Source: an uncultured Flavobacteriaceae bacterium (GTDB taxonomy: Bacteria > Bacteroidota > Bacteroidia > Flavobacteriales > Flavobacteriaceae). From it: 64,000 bases of DNA. The position numbers were made by a program, and so were the translations under genes. Position 1 is the stretch's first letter. Every line of letters starts with the position of its first letter. The stretch spans positions 1 through 64,000 of the forward strand of contig CANNGA010000019.1 in NCBI GenBank assembly GCA_947504035.1. The letters run 5' to 3'. Positions 20,654 through 29,675 of the stretch are shown in pieces. Below the pieces are notes generated by a model, which was given only the letters and a program-made list of their open reading frames with translations, made no database searches and was not told the DNA's origin.

Positions 20654-21544
20654 TTATGATTTACTTCTTGGGTGCGCCTTTAAATGGATTTTTTTAAGCT
20701 CGGCAATACTATTATGTGTATATACCTGAGTAGCTGCTAAACTTGTATGTCCTAATAACTCTTTAACAGCATTTAGATCTGCCCCTTGGTTAAGTAAGTG
20801 AGTGGCAAAAGAGTGCCTTAAAATATGAGGACTCTTTTTCACTTTCGAGGATGCCAGACTAAAATAATCATTTATTACTCTGTAAACAAGTGTTTCGTAA
20901 ATTTTAATGCCTTTTTTCGTCAAAAACAAATGTGAGACATCTTTTACATCTTCTAATGCATTACGTTTTTCTAAATATAGACTTAGCGTATCTCGTACCG
21001 ATTGTAATAATGGAATGATACGTTCTTTATTTCTTTTCCCTAATACTTTTACCGTTTTAAGGCTTAAATCTACATCTGTTAATTGCAATGCCACCAATTC
21101 AATACGGCGCATGCCTGTAGAATAAAATAGTTCTATTATTAATTTATTGCGTACGCCCTCGAATGAATCGTCGTGGTGTAACGCATCTATAACCGTTTTC
21201 ACTTCTTCTTCTGAAAAAGGCACCTGAATTTTTTTGCTTGTTTTTAAAGCTTTATGCTTGGATAGCGGATTTTCTTGTAATGTTCCAATCTTTAAAAGAA
21301 ATTTATAATAGGTATTTAATGAAGATATTTTTCTGTTGATGCTACGGTTCGTGATGCCCGATTCTACTAAAAAAACTATCCATGTTCGTATTTGCGCATA
21401 ATTTACTGTTGTGATATGATCTTGATCGTAAGTCGCCTCTACAAAGGCTTGAAATGCTTTTAGATCGGTATGATATGCTTTAACGGTTAGCTTAGAATAC
21501 TTTTTTTCTAAATCTAGATAGTCTATAAATGCGGTAAATGCCAT
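20654..21544 (-). CDS. xerC: Tyrosine recombinase XerC-like
   Basis: The 296-residue product has an N-terminal SAM-like core-binding domain (about 1-90) and a C-terminal catalytic domain. Catalytic residues are visible: Arg146 (STGMRRIEL), Lys170 (LGKRNKER), His240 and Arg243 (PHILRHSF), His266 (LGHTSLA) and the nucleophile Tyr275 (TQVYTH). Length and motif spacing equal those of XerC/XerD, which resolve chromosome dimers at dif. It has a housekeeping context (hpf, tRNA, rpsU), with no integrase cargo or att sites, so it is a chromosomal Xer recombinase rather than a phage integrase. XerC versus XerD cannot be decided here. Confidence 0.92.
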   Translation of the reverse strand: MAFTAFIDYLDLEKKYSKLTVKAYHTDLKAFQAFVEATYDQDHITTVNYAQIRTWIVFLVESGITNRSINRKISSLNTYYKFLLKIGTLQENPLSKHKALKTSKKIQVPFSEEEVKTVIDALHHDDSFEGVRNKLIIELFYSTGMRRIELVALQLTDVDLSLKTVKVLGKRNKERIIPLLQSVRDTLSLYLEKRNALEDVKDVSHLFLTKKGIKIYETLVYRVINDYFSLASSKVKKSPHILRHSFATHLLNQGADLNAVKELLGHTSLAATQVYTHNSIAELKKIHLKAHPRSKS

Positions 21545-21977
21545 GCTTAAAGTTACAAATTTTGATACTAATAGGCTTTATGTTCTTGGTTTTTAAATCT
21601 CAATGATACGATGAAGGTCTATTGTGAGGTACTAGCCTATAACATTACAAAAGCGACAGCAACTCATTATTATTTTAAAAATTCTTTAAGTGGCATCTAA
21701 TTTACACATTAGCCCCCTATCATCTTTGCCTTTTTTGCACACCCCGATCTATCGTTATATCTTTTTATAACCTGAATGCGTATTACCCATCTATCGTGCT
21801 TAAAAACATTTTAAATCTCAAGCTTTGGGTAAATCTCAACTTTAATCAGAGCACAGCTGTACAAAATTCTTAGAAAGCATCGAAATGCATCACATTTTAA
21901 ACTATAATTATGATGCTTTACCCCGTTTTACACATTCAGTTTTAGGAAAAGCGAAATGTTACAGACCTCTATAACAT
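21545..21977. other. Intergenic region between xerC and rpsU, no gene seen
   Basis: About 430 bp separate the xerC start from the rpsU terminator. There are scattered stops in all frames. One 8-bp stem with a long loop (AAAGCATC near 21876 and GATGCTTT near 21911) is visible but unconvincing. The xerC promoter must lie at its left end; AAAATTTG about 15 bp upstream of xerC is a near match to the -7 element. Confidence 0.5.
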
Positions 21978-22005
21978 AAAAAATCCCGCTAGTGCGGGAT
22001 TTTTT
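21978..22005. terminator. Intrinsic terminator of rpsU
   Basis: A perfect 12-bp inverted repeat (AAAAAATCCCGC at 21978-21989 and GCGGGATTTTTT at 21994-22005) with a TAGT loop. The T6 tract on each side makes it functional in both directions. It ends 18 bp before the rpsU stop codon. Confidence 0.9.
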
Positions 22006-22022
22006 AATAATCATATAAGCAA

Positions 22023-22217
22023 TTAAATGCTTTCTGCATCTCTTAGCTTTTGCACATATTGTGCTTTTTGCAATTGTGCTCTTCGCGCAACAGATGGTTT
22101 ATTATAGTGTTTACGAGACTGTAACGCTCTTCGTGCTCCTGTTCTATCAAACTTTCGCTTGTAACGTTTTAACGCTCTTTCGATATTTTCACCATCTTTT
22201 ATTGGTACTATTAACAT
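22023..22217 (-). CDS. rpsU: 30S ribosomal protein bS21
   Basis: The 64-residue product is bS21 (MLIVPIKDGENIERALKRYKRK, then a long basic helix). In Bacteroidetes ribosomes bS21 helps bury the 3' end of 16S rRNA together with bS6 and bS18, which explains why these bacteria rarely use Shine-Dalgarno sequences. The gene is monocistronic, with a clear promoter, a strong Shine-Dalgarno sequence and its own terminator. Confidence 0.97.
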   Translation of the reverse strand: MLIVPIKDGENIERALKRYKRKFDRTGARRALQSRKHYNKPSVARRAQLQKAQYVQKLRDAESI

Positions 22218-22225
22218 CGTGTCTT

Positions 22226-22233
22226 AACCTCCT
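22226..22233 (-). promoter_or_regulatory. Strong Shine-Dalgarno sequence of rpsU
   Basis: AGGAGGTT on the minus strand contains the full GGAGG core (22232-22228), 10 nt before the rpsU ATG. No other start I examined in the window has comparable complementarity to the 16S 3' end. Published work on Bacteroidetes ribosomes proposes that rpsU keeps this signal so that low bS21 exposes the anti-SD and increases bS21 synthesis. Confidence 0.8.
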
Positions 22234-22253
22234 CTCTTTTAGATTTTCGGCTG

Positions 22254-22281
22254 CAAATATAAAATATATTCCGAATTCAAA
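22254..22281 (-). promoter_or_regulatory. Promoter of rpsU
   Basis: TATATTTG (22261-22254) matches the Bacteroidetes -7 consensus, and TTTG at 22281-22278 lies 16 bp upstream, slightly shorter than ideal. It is positioned about 36 bp before the rpsU start codon, leaving a short leader with the Shine-Dalgarno sequence. Confidence 0.65.
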
Positions 22282-22302
22282 AAATGAAAATTTAAAACTA
22301 TT

Positions 22303-23469
22303 TTATGTTGCTGGGCGGTATTCTTTTTTGTCGACTACAATTTTAGCAATGATTTCTCTTAAAATCTCAGAGGTACCACCTCCTATAGGGCCTAATCTAC
22401 TATCTCTAAACAATCGTGCCATAGGATAGTCTTCCATATAACCATAGCCTCCTAAGAATTGTAAACACTCATAAATTACGTCGTCTGCCATCTTGGTAGA
22501 CTTTAGCTTAGATATGGTCGCTTCTTTTACAACATAGGCACCTTTATCTAATGCACTTGCTATGGCGTAATTATACGTTTTACACAATTCTAAATCACCG
22601 TACAATTCTGCTATTTTATGACGTAAAGCTTGAAAGCTGTTAATTTGCTTTCCAAAAGCTTGCCGTTGCGACATGTATTCCAAAGTATAATCTAAAGCAT
22701 ATTCTGCTCTTGCATGCGCATTAATCCCCATAATAAGACGTTCGGAAGCAAAATGTTGCATGATATAGTTAAAGCCTTTATTTTCTTCACCCATTAGGTT
22801 TTCAACAGGAACTACAACATCATCAAAAGCAATTTCTCCAGTGTCTGATGCTCTCCAGCCTAACTTATCTAGTTTGGTGGCAGAGACCCCTGGTACATCT
22901 CTATCAATTACAAATATACTTATGCCTTTATTCCCCAATTCTGGTGTTGTTTTGGCCGCAACAATAAGATAGTCGCTATACACACCGTTTGTAATAAAAG
23001 TTTTAGAACCATTAATAACATAGTTATCTCCTTTTTTTACCGCTGTGGTACGCATTCCTGCAACGTCACTCCCTCCAAAAGGTTCTGTAATACATAAACA
23101 GCCTATTTTTTCTCCAGTAATGCTTTTCGTGAGGTAATGCTCTTTTATAAAAGTCCCGCCTTCTGCATTTAAATGGGTCATAGCCAAATAGACATGTGCC
23201 CATACAGCTGCTGCAAAACCTCCCGAGTTTATCTTCTGTAACTCTTCTAATAAAATTACAGTATAAAATAAATCGAGGTTTGAACCGCCATAGGCTTCAG
23301 GGTAATTAATCCCTAAAAATCCCATTTCTCCAAACTTCAACCAAATGGATTTATCAATCTTCCCTGATTCTTCCCATGCATCGATATGGGGCACTACTTC
23401 TTTTTTAAGAAAATCTTGTAAACTTTTTCTAAAGAGTTGGTGCTCTTCAGTGAAGTACATACTTGTCAT
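22303..23469 (-). CDS. Acyl-CoA dehydrogenase
   Basis: The 388-residue product is a FAD-dependent acyl-CoA dehydrogenase catalysing alpha,beta-oxidation of an acyl-CoA and passing electrons to electron-transfer flavoprotein. The N-terminal helical domain, the middle beta domain (LCITEPFGGSDVAGMRTTA, GSKTFITNG) and the C-terminal helical domain (QAFGKQINSFQALRHKIAE, FLGGYGYMEDYPMARLFRDSR) are complete. At the site of the medium-chain catalytic Glu (YEGT) it has GGGT, whereas Glu243 lies in SERL, the position used by isovaleryl- and long-chain-type enzymes. That points to a branched- or long-chain substrate. A second ATG three codons in is an equally possible start. Substrate is not determined. 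Confidence 0.93.
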   Translation of the reverse strand: MTSMYFTEEHQLFRKSLQDFLKKEVVPHIDAWEESGKIDKSIWLKFGEMGFLGINYPEAYGGSNLDLFYTVILLEELQKINSGGFAAAVWAHVYLAMTHLNAEGGTFIKEHYLTKSITGEKIGCLCITEPFGGSDVAGMRTTAVKKGDNYVINGSKTFITNGVYSDYLIVAAKTTPELGNKGISIFVIDRDVPGVSATKLDKLGWRASDTGEIAFDDVVVPVENLMGEENKGFNYIMQHFASERLIMGINAHARAEYALDYTLEYMSQRQAFGKQINSFQALRHKIAELYGDLELCKTYNYAIASALDKGAYVVKEATISKLKSTKMADDVIYECLQFLGGYGYMEDYPMARLFRDSRLGPIGGGTSEILREIIAKIVVDKKEYRPAT

Positions 23470-23541
23470 ACTTTATATTTTAGATAAACATTATTAATAC
23501 CCTAGCTTGGTTTGTTTGGATAGGAGTTATAATGTGCTCTT

Positions 23542-24408
23542 TTATTTGATCTGCAAAGATAATTTAATTAAATCTATTTTACTTATGGGAATCTCTTTTA
23601 CTTTAGATAATTCCGCCAAAGATTTAAAGCCTTCATGAAGCGTTCTATAACTTACAATGGCATATGCACTATCGTAGTCTATATATTTTATAGTTACCAA
23701 CTCGTCTACGGTTGCGGTGTTTAAGTCGTGTTGTTTTATAGCTCTTGGTGTTTGTATCTCGAACTTGGTTGTGATGCGCTCTATAACCTCAGCAGTTAAA
23801 CCATACACCTCATAAAGTTCTGCACGATGTGCAAAACGTCCACCTACTTTATCTCTGTAACGTATAATACGTTGCGATAATACAGCTCCAATACCATATA
23901 CTTTCTGCAATTCTTCTGCTGTAGCTTTATTTAAATCGTGCTTTACTACAGGAACATCAATTTTTGCTTGGTGTTTTGAAACTGATGTCGTCTTAAAACG
24001 TGGCTTCGGAAATTTAAAATAAGGCTGCAACTGTTGTAATAATGTATCTGAAACACCTGTTACCTTTTGAAAGTCATTAGCGTTTTGAATCCATTGATTC
24101 GCTTTTCGAAAGGCTAACAATCGGTCTATTTGAAGTGGTGTTAGCCCTAACAAACTGCCTTTATAGTCTGTTATATAGTTAGGATTAAACGGATAGGTTT
24201 TAGGTGTTTGACGTTTAAGCGCTACATGTCGTAAACTATCTATTTCCGCTTCATATCGGCGCAGAGCTTCTTGATCTACATGCGCTATTGGAGAAGGCCG
24301 CTCTATATAGTAACATACAACTTGTAACGCCACTATAACAAAGAGCAATATAAAAATCCCACTGCGCTGCGCTTTCGAAAACACAAAGTGGGATTTTATT
24401 GGATTCAT
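23542..24408 (-). CDS. Helix-hairpin-helix (ComEA-like) membrane-anchored protein
   Basis: The 288-residue product has one N-terminal transmembrane segment (GIFILLFVIVALQVVCYYI, about 17-35) followed by a periplasmic part with three helix-hairpin-helix repeats. These are at about 75-130, 157-210 (DLNKATAEELQKVYGIG, the ComEA type) and 226-285 (DLNTATVDELVTIKYI). HhH units bind DNA without sequence specificity; in ComEA they take up DNA across the envelope. No other competence gene is adjacent, so the uptake role is inference. It is 12 bp from the symporter gene upstream and may share its transcript. Confidence 0.85.
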   Translation of the reverse strand: MNPIKSHFVFSKAQRSGIFILLFVIVALQVVCYYIERPSPIAHVDQEALRRYEAEIDSLRHVALKRQTPKTYPFNPNYITDYKGSLLGLTPLQIDRLLAFRKANQWIQNANDFQKVTGVSDTLLQQLQPYFKFPKPRFKTTSVSKHQAKIDVPVVKHDLNKATAEELQKVYGIGAVLSQRIIRYRDKVGGRFAHRAELYEVYGLTAEVIERITTKFEIQTPRAIKQHDLNTATVDELVTIKYIDYDSAYAIVSYRTLHEGFKSLAELSKVKEIPISKIDLIKLSLQIK

Positions 24409-24420
24409 AACGGGTATGTT

Positions 24421-26028
24421 TTATTTTGCTTTATAGCCTACTGCTGTTAGATACCGTTCTAACTCATCTTTAACCTTAGGCATAAGAATAACAAGTCCTA
24501 TAATATTTGGAAATACCATGGCAAATATCATGGCATCTGAAAAATCGATCACAGAATTTAAACTTGAAGACGCACCAACCACTACAAATACTAAAAATAG
24601 AATCTTATAAGCCATATCTGCTGCCTTACCTTTTCCAAATAAATATTTCCAGCCCTGCAAACCATAATACGACCAAGATAGCATTGTAGAAAATGCAAAT
24701 AAAATCACGGCTATCGTTAATAATATAGAGAAATTAGGAATGACCGAATCGAAGGCTACAGACGTTAAATCTACACCTCCTAAGTGTTTCCCTGTCCCAT
24801 TCATAATCACATTTTTACCTGCGTCTAAATTGGCATACTCAAAAAGATTGCTTTTTATATTTGTAATAATAATCACCAAAGCTGTCATTGTACAAATCAC
24901 AACGGTATCTACAAAAGGCCCTATAGAGGCGACTATACCTTCACTTGCGGGGAATCGTGTTTTAACTGCGGCATGTGCAATAGAGGCCGATCCTACGCCT
25001 GCTTCATTTGAAAAAGCAGCGCGCTGAAAGCCTACAATCATTACTCCTATAAAACCACCCAATAACGTATTACTTTCAAAAACACCAGTCCATATTTGCC
25101 CAAGAGCTTCTGGAATTGCAGTTATATTCATGACTATAATGACCAAAGCAGCACCAACATACATAATACCCATAAATGGCACAATTTTCTCTGTAACTTT
25201 ACCAATACGCTGTATGCCGCCTATAATGACCACAGCAACCAAAACCGCCATAATAATACCAAAAACAAATCCAGAATCGAATCCTGTTAATAATTTAAAT
25301 TGCGCCGCAGCTTGGTTGGCTTGAAACATGTTACCACCTCCAAAAGAACCTCCCACTACAAAAACAGCAAATAGTAGTGCTAAAACCTTACCTAAACCGC
25401 CTAAGTTCTTTTCTTCTAGTCCTTTTTTAAGATAATACATAGGCCCTCCATAAATCTTTCCATCAGGGCCAACCTCTCTGTATTTCACACCCAAAGTTGC
25501 CTCTACAAGCTTTGTCGACATCCCTAAAAAGCCTGCTAAAATCATCCAAAATGTTGCGCCTGGCCCTCCTATAGCAATAGCGACGGCCACACCAGCAATA
25601 TTACCAAGCCCTACTGTCGCAGATAACGCTGCAGTTAAAGCTTGAAAATGCGTCACCTCACCTATAACACCTTCGTTTTTGGGCGTTTCTAAAATATCTC
25701 CGCCTGGTGTGCTATCTCCCGCTGCAACATCTACACTATTGTAATCTATAGCATCGTACGTCCCTTTGGTTGCTTTTATGGCAACACCTAGTAGTCTTAC
25801 ATTTGCAAACTTAAAATATAAGGTAAAAAATAAAGCCCCTAACAATAATATGATAAGTACAATTGGAACGTGTTTACCTGCTATGGGAACGGCATAAAAT
25901 ACAAAACCACTTACAGCAGTTGCAAATGGCTTAAACTTCGCTTCTATAGCTTCATCTATAGACTGTTCTTGAGCAAATGTTAGAAAAGGCAGCATGAGTG
26001 CCACGACTGAAAGAAGATATCTCTTCAT
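24421..26028 (-). CDS. Sodium:alanine symporter family (AGCS) transporter
   Basis: The product is a polytopic inner-membrane carrier of the alanine/glycine:cation symporter family. I prefer the start at 26028 (535 residues), which gives an N-terminal signal-like helix MKRYLLSVVALMLPFLTFAQ; an in-frame start 17 codons upstream is also open. Family motifs include GLGNIAGVAVAIAIGGPGATFWM and GFQRAAFSNEAGVGSASIAHA, plus the MLSWSYYGLQGWKYLFG segment. Substrate is likely Ala or Gly with Na+. The leader peptide before the first core helix is common in Bacteroidetes members. Confidence 0.9.
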   Translation of the reverse strand: MKRYLLSVVALMLPFLTFAQEQSIDEAIEAKFKPFATAVSGFVFYAVPIAGKHVPIVLIILLLGALFFTLYFKFANVRLLGVAIKATKGTYDAIDYNSVDVAAGDSTPGGDILETPKNEGVIGEVTHFQALTAALSATVGLGNIAGVAVAIAIGGPGATFWMILAGFLGMSTKLVEATLGVKYREVGPDGKIYGGPMYYLKKGLEEKNLGGLGKVLALLFAVFVVGGSFGGGNMFQANQAAAQFKLLTGFDSGFVFGIIMAVLVAVVIIGGIQRIGKVTEKIVPFMGIMYVGAALVIIVMNITAIPEALGQIWTGVFESNTLLGGFIGVMIVGFQRAAFSNEAGVGSASIAHAAVKTRFPASEGIVASIGPFVDTVVICTMTALVIIITNIKSNLFEYANLDAGKNVIMNGTGKHLGGVDLTSVAFDSVIPNFSILLTIAVILFAFSTMLSWSYYGLQGWKYLFGKGKAADMAYKILFLVFVVVGASSSLNSVIDFSDAMIFAMVFPNIIGLVILMPKVKDELERYLTAVGYKAK

Positions 26029-26175
26029 AGGAAAATATGTTAGTGTTTTAGTGAGCGTCCCAAATTGCTTTACAAGCATTTTCGTTAAAAAACAATCACC
26101 CTTTGTGAAAACAGACTCTAAGACCTTAGCAAGATGCTAAAAAAAAATGGTTTTTTAAAGCCTATTGTATAAATG

Positions 26176-27210
26176 TTAGGCCTCCTCGACCTGTATGTTG
26201 TAGACTGAATTGAGTTCCTCTATCTGTTCTGGGCGCCCTAATACAATAATTTTAGAATGTGGAGCAAGTACCAATTCGGCTTCGGGGTTTACAGTGTATT
26301 CCCCATTCTCATCTTTATAACCTATGACTGTACATCCCGTTTTACGTCTCAAATCTAAATCTTTGATCGTCTGTACTTTTTCAGTAACAAACAACTGCTC
26401 TACAGCTACTTCTTCTATATTGATATTTGATTTGCCAACAATAGATAAATTGTCTATAAACTCCATTAGACCGGGTACTACCACTAAGGATGCCATATGG
26501 TCGCCACCTATCTTATCGGGTAAAATAACATTATTAGCACCTGCTAATTTTAACTTTTGATACGACGATTCTTGAGAAGCTCTACTTATTATATTGATGT
26601 TTTTATTAAGTTGTCGTGCCGATAAAACCACAAATAAATTATCGGCATCACTCGGTAAAGCAGAAATAAAACAAGAAGCACGTTCTACACCTGCCATAAG
26701 TAACGTCTCGTCTTCATTTGCATTTCCTAAAATATACGGGAACCCATCTGCTTTAAGCCGCTCTTCTACTTTTTTACTTTTCTCTATAACTACAAAAGAC
26801 CTATTGTAGGCTAATAGTTTTTGCGCTGCTTGTTTGCCATTTCTTCCGTAGCCACAAATAACAATATGTGCTTCAAAGGTTTCTATTTTCTTTTGCATTC
26901 TTTTGTATTTTAATTCGTCTACATTATTCTTACTCAAAATATATTCTGTGATAACGGAAAGCGCGTAACCTACTATAAAGACACTTGCTACGATAAGAAA
27001 AACCGTAAATATTTTTGACTGCGCATCTAGTGGAGCTACTTCTCCAAATCCTACTGTCGTCATGGTAATGATGGTCATATACAAAGCATCCACCCAACCG
27101 TAACCTGCTAGGGTTTTATAGCCTATAATACCAATACTCAAAACAGTTCCTAGAAGCAGGAAAGCTGTATAAATTCTGGATCTAAAAAGTCTTATGATAG
27201 GGTTTCCCAT
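26176..27210 (-). CDS. Potassium channel with RCK (TrkA-N/TrkA-C) domains
   Basis: The 344-residue product has two membrane helices around a pore loop with the selectivity filter TVGFGE at 52-57, then a cytoplasmic RCK_N domain with the dinucleotide-binding motif GYGRNG (120-125) and a C-terminal RCK_C domain (about 265-340). This is the architecture of ligand-gated bacterial K+ channels such as MthK. The PspC gene ends 3 bp upstream on the same strand, so the two form an operon with DUF2851 possibly further upstream. Confidence 0.93.
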   Translation of the reverse strand: MGNPIIRLFRSRIYTAFLLLGTVLSIGIIGYKTLAGYGWVDALYMTIITMTTVGFGEVAPLDAQSKIFTVFLIVASVFIVGYALSVITEYILSKNNVDELKYKRMQKKIETFEAHIVICGYGRNGKQAAQKLLAYNRSFVVIEKSKKVEERLKADGFPYILGNANEDETLLMAGVERASCFISALPSDADNLFVVLSARQLNKNINIISRASQESSYQKLKLAGANNVILPDKIGGDHMASLVVVPGLMEFIDNLSIVGKSNINIEEVAVEQLFVTEKVQTIKDLDLRRKTGCTVIGYKDENGEYTVNPEAELVLAPHSKIIVLGRPEQIEELNSVYNIQVEEA

Positions 27211-27213
27211 AAA

Positions 27214-27441
27214 TTACAAATCAAAAACAGAAGAGCGTTTTGTATAAATCAAATCTTTAATCCGCATCCAAAACATTAAAAATAGATAAACCGCAAAACC
27301 AAAACCTACGGTTATGAACGTGATATACATAAATGAGGTTCGCACCACCTTAGCTCTAATCCCAAAACGGTCTGCTATACGTTGGCATACATGATACCCG
27401 TGCTTCTGTAAAAACAGTAATATGTTGTGAAAAACATTCAT
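27214..27441 (-). CDS. Small PspC-domain membrane protein
   Basis: The 75-residue product fits the PspC family: a short helix with RIADRFGIRAKVVRTSFMY followed by one transmembrane segment (ITFITVGFGFAVYLFLMFW). PspC domains are linked to envelope stress responses, but this short form has no DNA-binding part. It is immediately upstream of the potassium channel gene (3-bp gap). Role is unknown. Confidence 0.8.
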   Translation of the reverse strand: MNVFHNILLFLQKHGYHVCQRIADRFGIRAKVVRTSFMYITFITVGFGFAVYLFLMFWMRIKDLIYTKRSSVFDL

Positions 27442-27562
27442 AGGCGCAAGTTAACCTTTAGTTTTTTCTTTTAAAAATGATCTTAACTAAAAGTAGACTT
27501 CAATGTGTCATAAAGTTACTGTTGTATTTTTAGTTCCATATACTACACACCTTATCCTACAA

Positions 27563-28846
27563 CTAAAGCGTTTTATTGCGAATTAGTGCATTACCAATAG
27601 CGCACTTTAAACATTTACGTTTATCGCAGTATTCGGTTTTAAGCTGTAATAGGGCTTGGGAGGCTAAGGCGTTTTTAGACACTTTTTCTAGACTATTAAA
27701 AGTATCAACTATCGTATTTTTTTCTGAAGGTATTTTAGCAATAAGCTCTAACAGTGCTGTAACTTCCGTTTGGCCTTTATATTTAGCATAGGCAAACTTA
27801 ATTGGGATGATGGTATTGATAATTAACAACTCTATAAAAGCCTTAGAAAGTGCCTTTTTTAATGTTTTAGAGGTGTTGCTAAAGGTATAATGCGATTCCC
27901 AAAAGGCACTGGTCTGTACCTCAAAAATTGTATAGATCTCGGCTAATGATTGAGCTGCAATAAGTTTCGAAAACACATTTTGATGGTTGTGGTATAGGTT
28001 CGCCAATTGCGAAAGTCGAATGGTTGGAAAATTATGAGGGCGCAATCTAAAAAACAAAGGCTTGATAACGCCTGTAGTTTCTAAACTAAATTTTTGTTTT
28101 AAAAAATCATACTCATACTTTAAACTTTTATAATAGCCTTCTTCTACGACAGGTTCTAACAATTGGGATTGCCCAAATAACAAGGCTTCAATTTGCAAAG
28201 GATTATGCTGCGTCTTTCTTAAGATGGCAAAATCGATAGTTTCTGCCATACTTAAAAATGCATCTCCATTAACTTTTAAACCAAAGTTTTTAGCTAACAT
28301 TTTAAACAACACGGCTTCCCAATCGTTTTTAGACGCTTCTAAAAGTGCAAAAACCTCTAAGGCTTTACGTTCTAAACGTTCAATAAACAAACGTTCGAAC
28401 CAGTTTTGCAATTTAAAAGCATCTAAAAAAGGAAACTTAGGCTCACAATTAATCCATTGGTGTTTGGTATGAAATAAGGTCGAGTAGTTAGCTAAGGCCG
28501 CTTTAGGAATGTACGGTTTAAGTATTAAGGTTGGAATTACAGAATTGTCTTTACGAAACACTTCGGTATCATGCTCCCAAACCACGTGTAAAATAACATT
28601 GTCGTAAGCACTGTCTTGTTCATGGTTGTGCGAATACCAATCAGAAGATTTGATATGAATTTCTAAATTCCCAGCCCATAATTGCGTTCCTATTCTAATA
28701 TGTGCATTAAAAAAATCTGGCCCTGCATTTTCATTATGCGCTCCTGTGGCAATTATGGTTACGGACTCCCCATCAGACGTTTTTAAATCTTCAAGATCTA
28801 TCGTTTTATGATTCCATATGTAATGTAGAAAGTCTTCTTGCACCAC
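27563..28846 (-). CDS. DUF2851 family protein
   Basis: The 427-residue product belongs to DUF2851, conserved in Bacteroidetes with unknown function. Recognisable parts are the start EDFLHYIWNHKTIDLEDLKT, the ENAGPDFFNAHIRI and WAGNLEIHIKSSDW segments, and HVVWEHD, which suggest a nuclease-like beta core, but I cannot assign catalysis. The C-terminus has a Cys cluster CDKRKCLKCAIGNALI that may bind metal. The start codon appears to be GTG at 28846, followed by another GTG; no ATG fits the family start. It precedes PspC by 121 bp. Confidence 0.85.
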   Translation of the reverse strand: MVQEDFLHYIWNHKTIDLEDLKTSDGESVTIIATGAHNENAGPDFFNAHIRIGTQLWAGNLEIHIKSSDWYSHNHEQDSAYDNVILHVVWEHDTEVFRKDNSVIPTLILKPYIPKAALANYSTLFHTKHQWINCEPKFPFLDAFKLQNWFERLFIERLERKALEVFALLEASKNDWEAVLFKMLAKNFGLKVNGDAFLSMAETIDFAILRKTQHNPLQIEALLFGQSQLLEPVVEEGYYKSLKYEYDFLKQKFSLETTGVIKPLFFRLRPHNFPTIRLSQLANLYHNHQNVFSKLIAAQSLAEIYTIFEVQTSAFWESHYTFSNTSKTLKKALSKAFIELLIINTIIPIKFAYAKYKGQTEVTALLELIAKIPSEKNTIVDTFNSLEKVSKNALASQALLQLKTEYCDKRKCLKCAIGNALIRNKTL

Positions 28847-28867
28847 TCTAAAATATAAAAAGTTACC

Positions 28868-28875
28868 TAACTTTG
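28868..28875 (+). promoter_or_regulatory. Putative -7 element of the DUF2721 gene
   Basis: TAACTTTG matches TAnnTTTG 21 bp before the ATG at 28897. The in-frame TTG at 28873 is part of this element, which supports the ATG as start. A suitable -33 TTG is not seen. Confidence 0.5.
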
Positions 28876-28896
28876 ACTATATTTTCAAACAAAAAC

Positions 28897-29292
28897 ATGG
28901 AAGAGCTTACCTTAACAACACCTGCGCTATTATTTTCTGCAATTTCATTAATCATGCTGGCCTACACCAATAGGTTTTTAGCCTATGCGGCCACCATAAG
29001 AGATTTACATGATAAATATGTTAAAAATAAAGATTCGGTATTAATGGCTCAAATTCAAAATATCAAACAGCGCCTTTACCTTACCAGATACATGCAAATT
29101 TTAGGGATTTCTAGTTTACTACTTTGTGTATTCACTATGTTTTTAATCTATATTGGTCAGCATTTTATTGCAGCTTGGATTTTTGGAGCTGCCCTACTCC
29201 TTTTAATGGCCTCCTTAGCATTTTTAGTCCTAGAAATTCAAATTTCGGTAAAAGCATTACAACATCATATTAGTGATATTGAAGGCAAGTAA
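28897..29292 (+). CDS. DUF2721 family membrane protein
   Basis: The 131-residue product starts MEELTLTTPALLFSAISLIMLAYTNRF and has three predicted membrane helices (about 9-27, 70-90 and 95-118) with a charged cytoplasmic loop between the first and second (RDLHDKYVKN... QNIKQRLYLTRY). This fits DUF2721, of unknown function. It is divergent from DUF2851 and stands alone. Confidence 0.82.
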   Translation: MEELTLTTPALLFSAISLIMLAYTNRFLAYAATIRDLHDKYVKNKDSVLMAQIQNIKQRLYLTRYMQILGISSLLLCVFTMFLIYIGQHFIAAWIFGAALLLLMASLAFLVLEIQISVKALQHHISDIEGK

Positions 29293-29675
29293 AATCCATT
29301 TTTACCGTATAAACTTACATACTATACAGAAATACATAAACACTACTACTGTTTTCTAGTTTTTTAAAATATCTAAATCATTCATTTCTAAAATTTACAA
29401 TCTTTTTAATACCTAAATAAAGGCAAGGTAAAGTCATTTTTAAGAAATCTTTAAAAAGTATGATGCTTCTATTTAAATTTTTAAAACAGCTAACACGGCA
29501 GGCAATAAAACTGTAAATTTGTTAAGGACACCTTTTTTATAAGGGAATTCGGCGCACATTATTTTAGTATCAGCCCGTCTTAGGGGACAATAATAACATG
29601 CTAATACTTGTGCTCACCTTTATTTTATAATAAAATGTCCTAAAAAGGTATTAAGCATTAAATTCAATTCATTCT
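29293..29675. other. Leader region of the transglutaminase/ATP-grasp operon
   Basis: This 383-bp interval has no gene. TAAATTTG at 29514-29521 fits the -7 consensus and would give a leader of about 150 nt; no good -33 element accompanies it. The stretch from about 29550 to 29625 is less AT-rich than its surroundings and contains CCCGTCTTAGGGGAC, but I find no stable long stem. Confidence 0.45.

Noticed and set aside
20654-21544. Integrase of a mobile element
   Set aside because: The recombinase has XerC length and motifs and a housekeeping context, and there are no att repeats or cargo genes; a chromosomal Xer protein is the better call.
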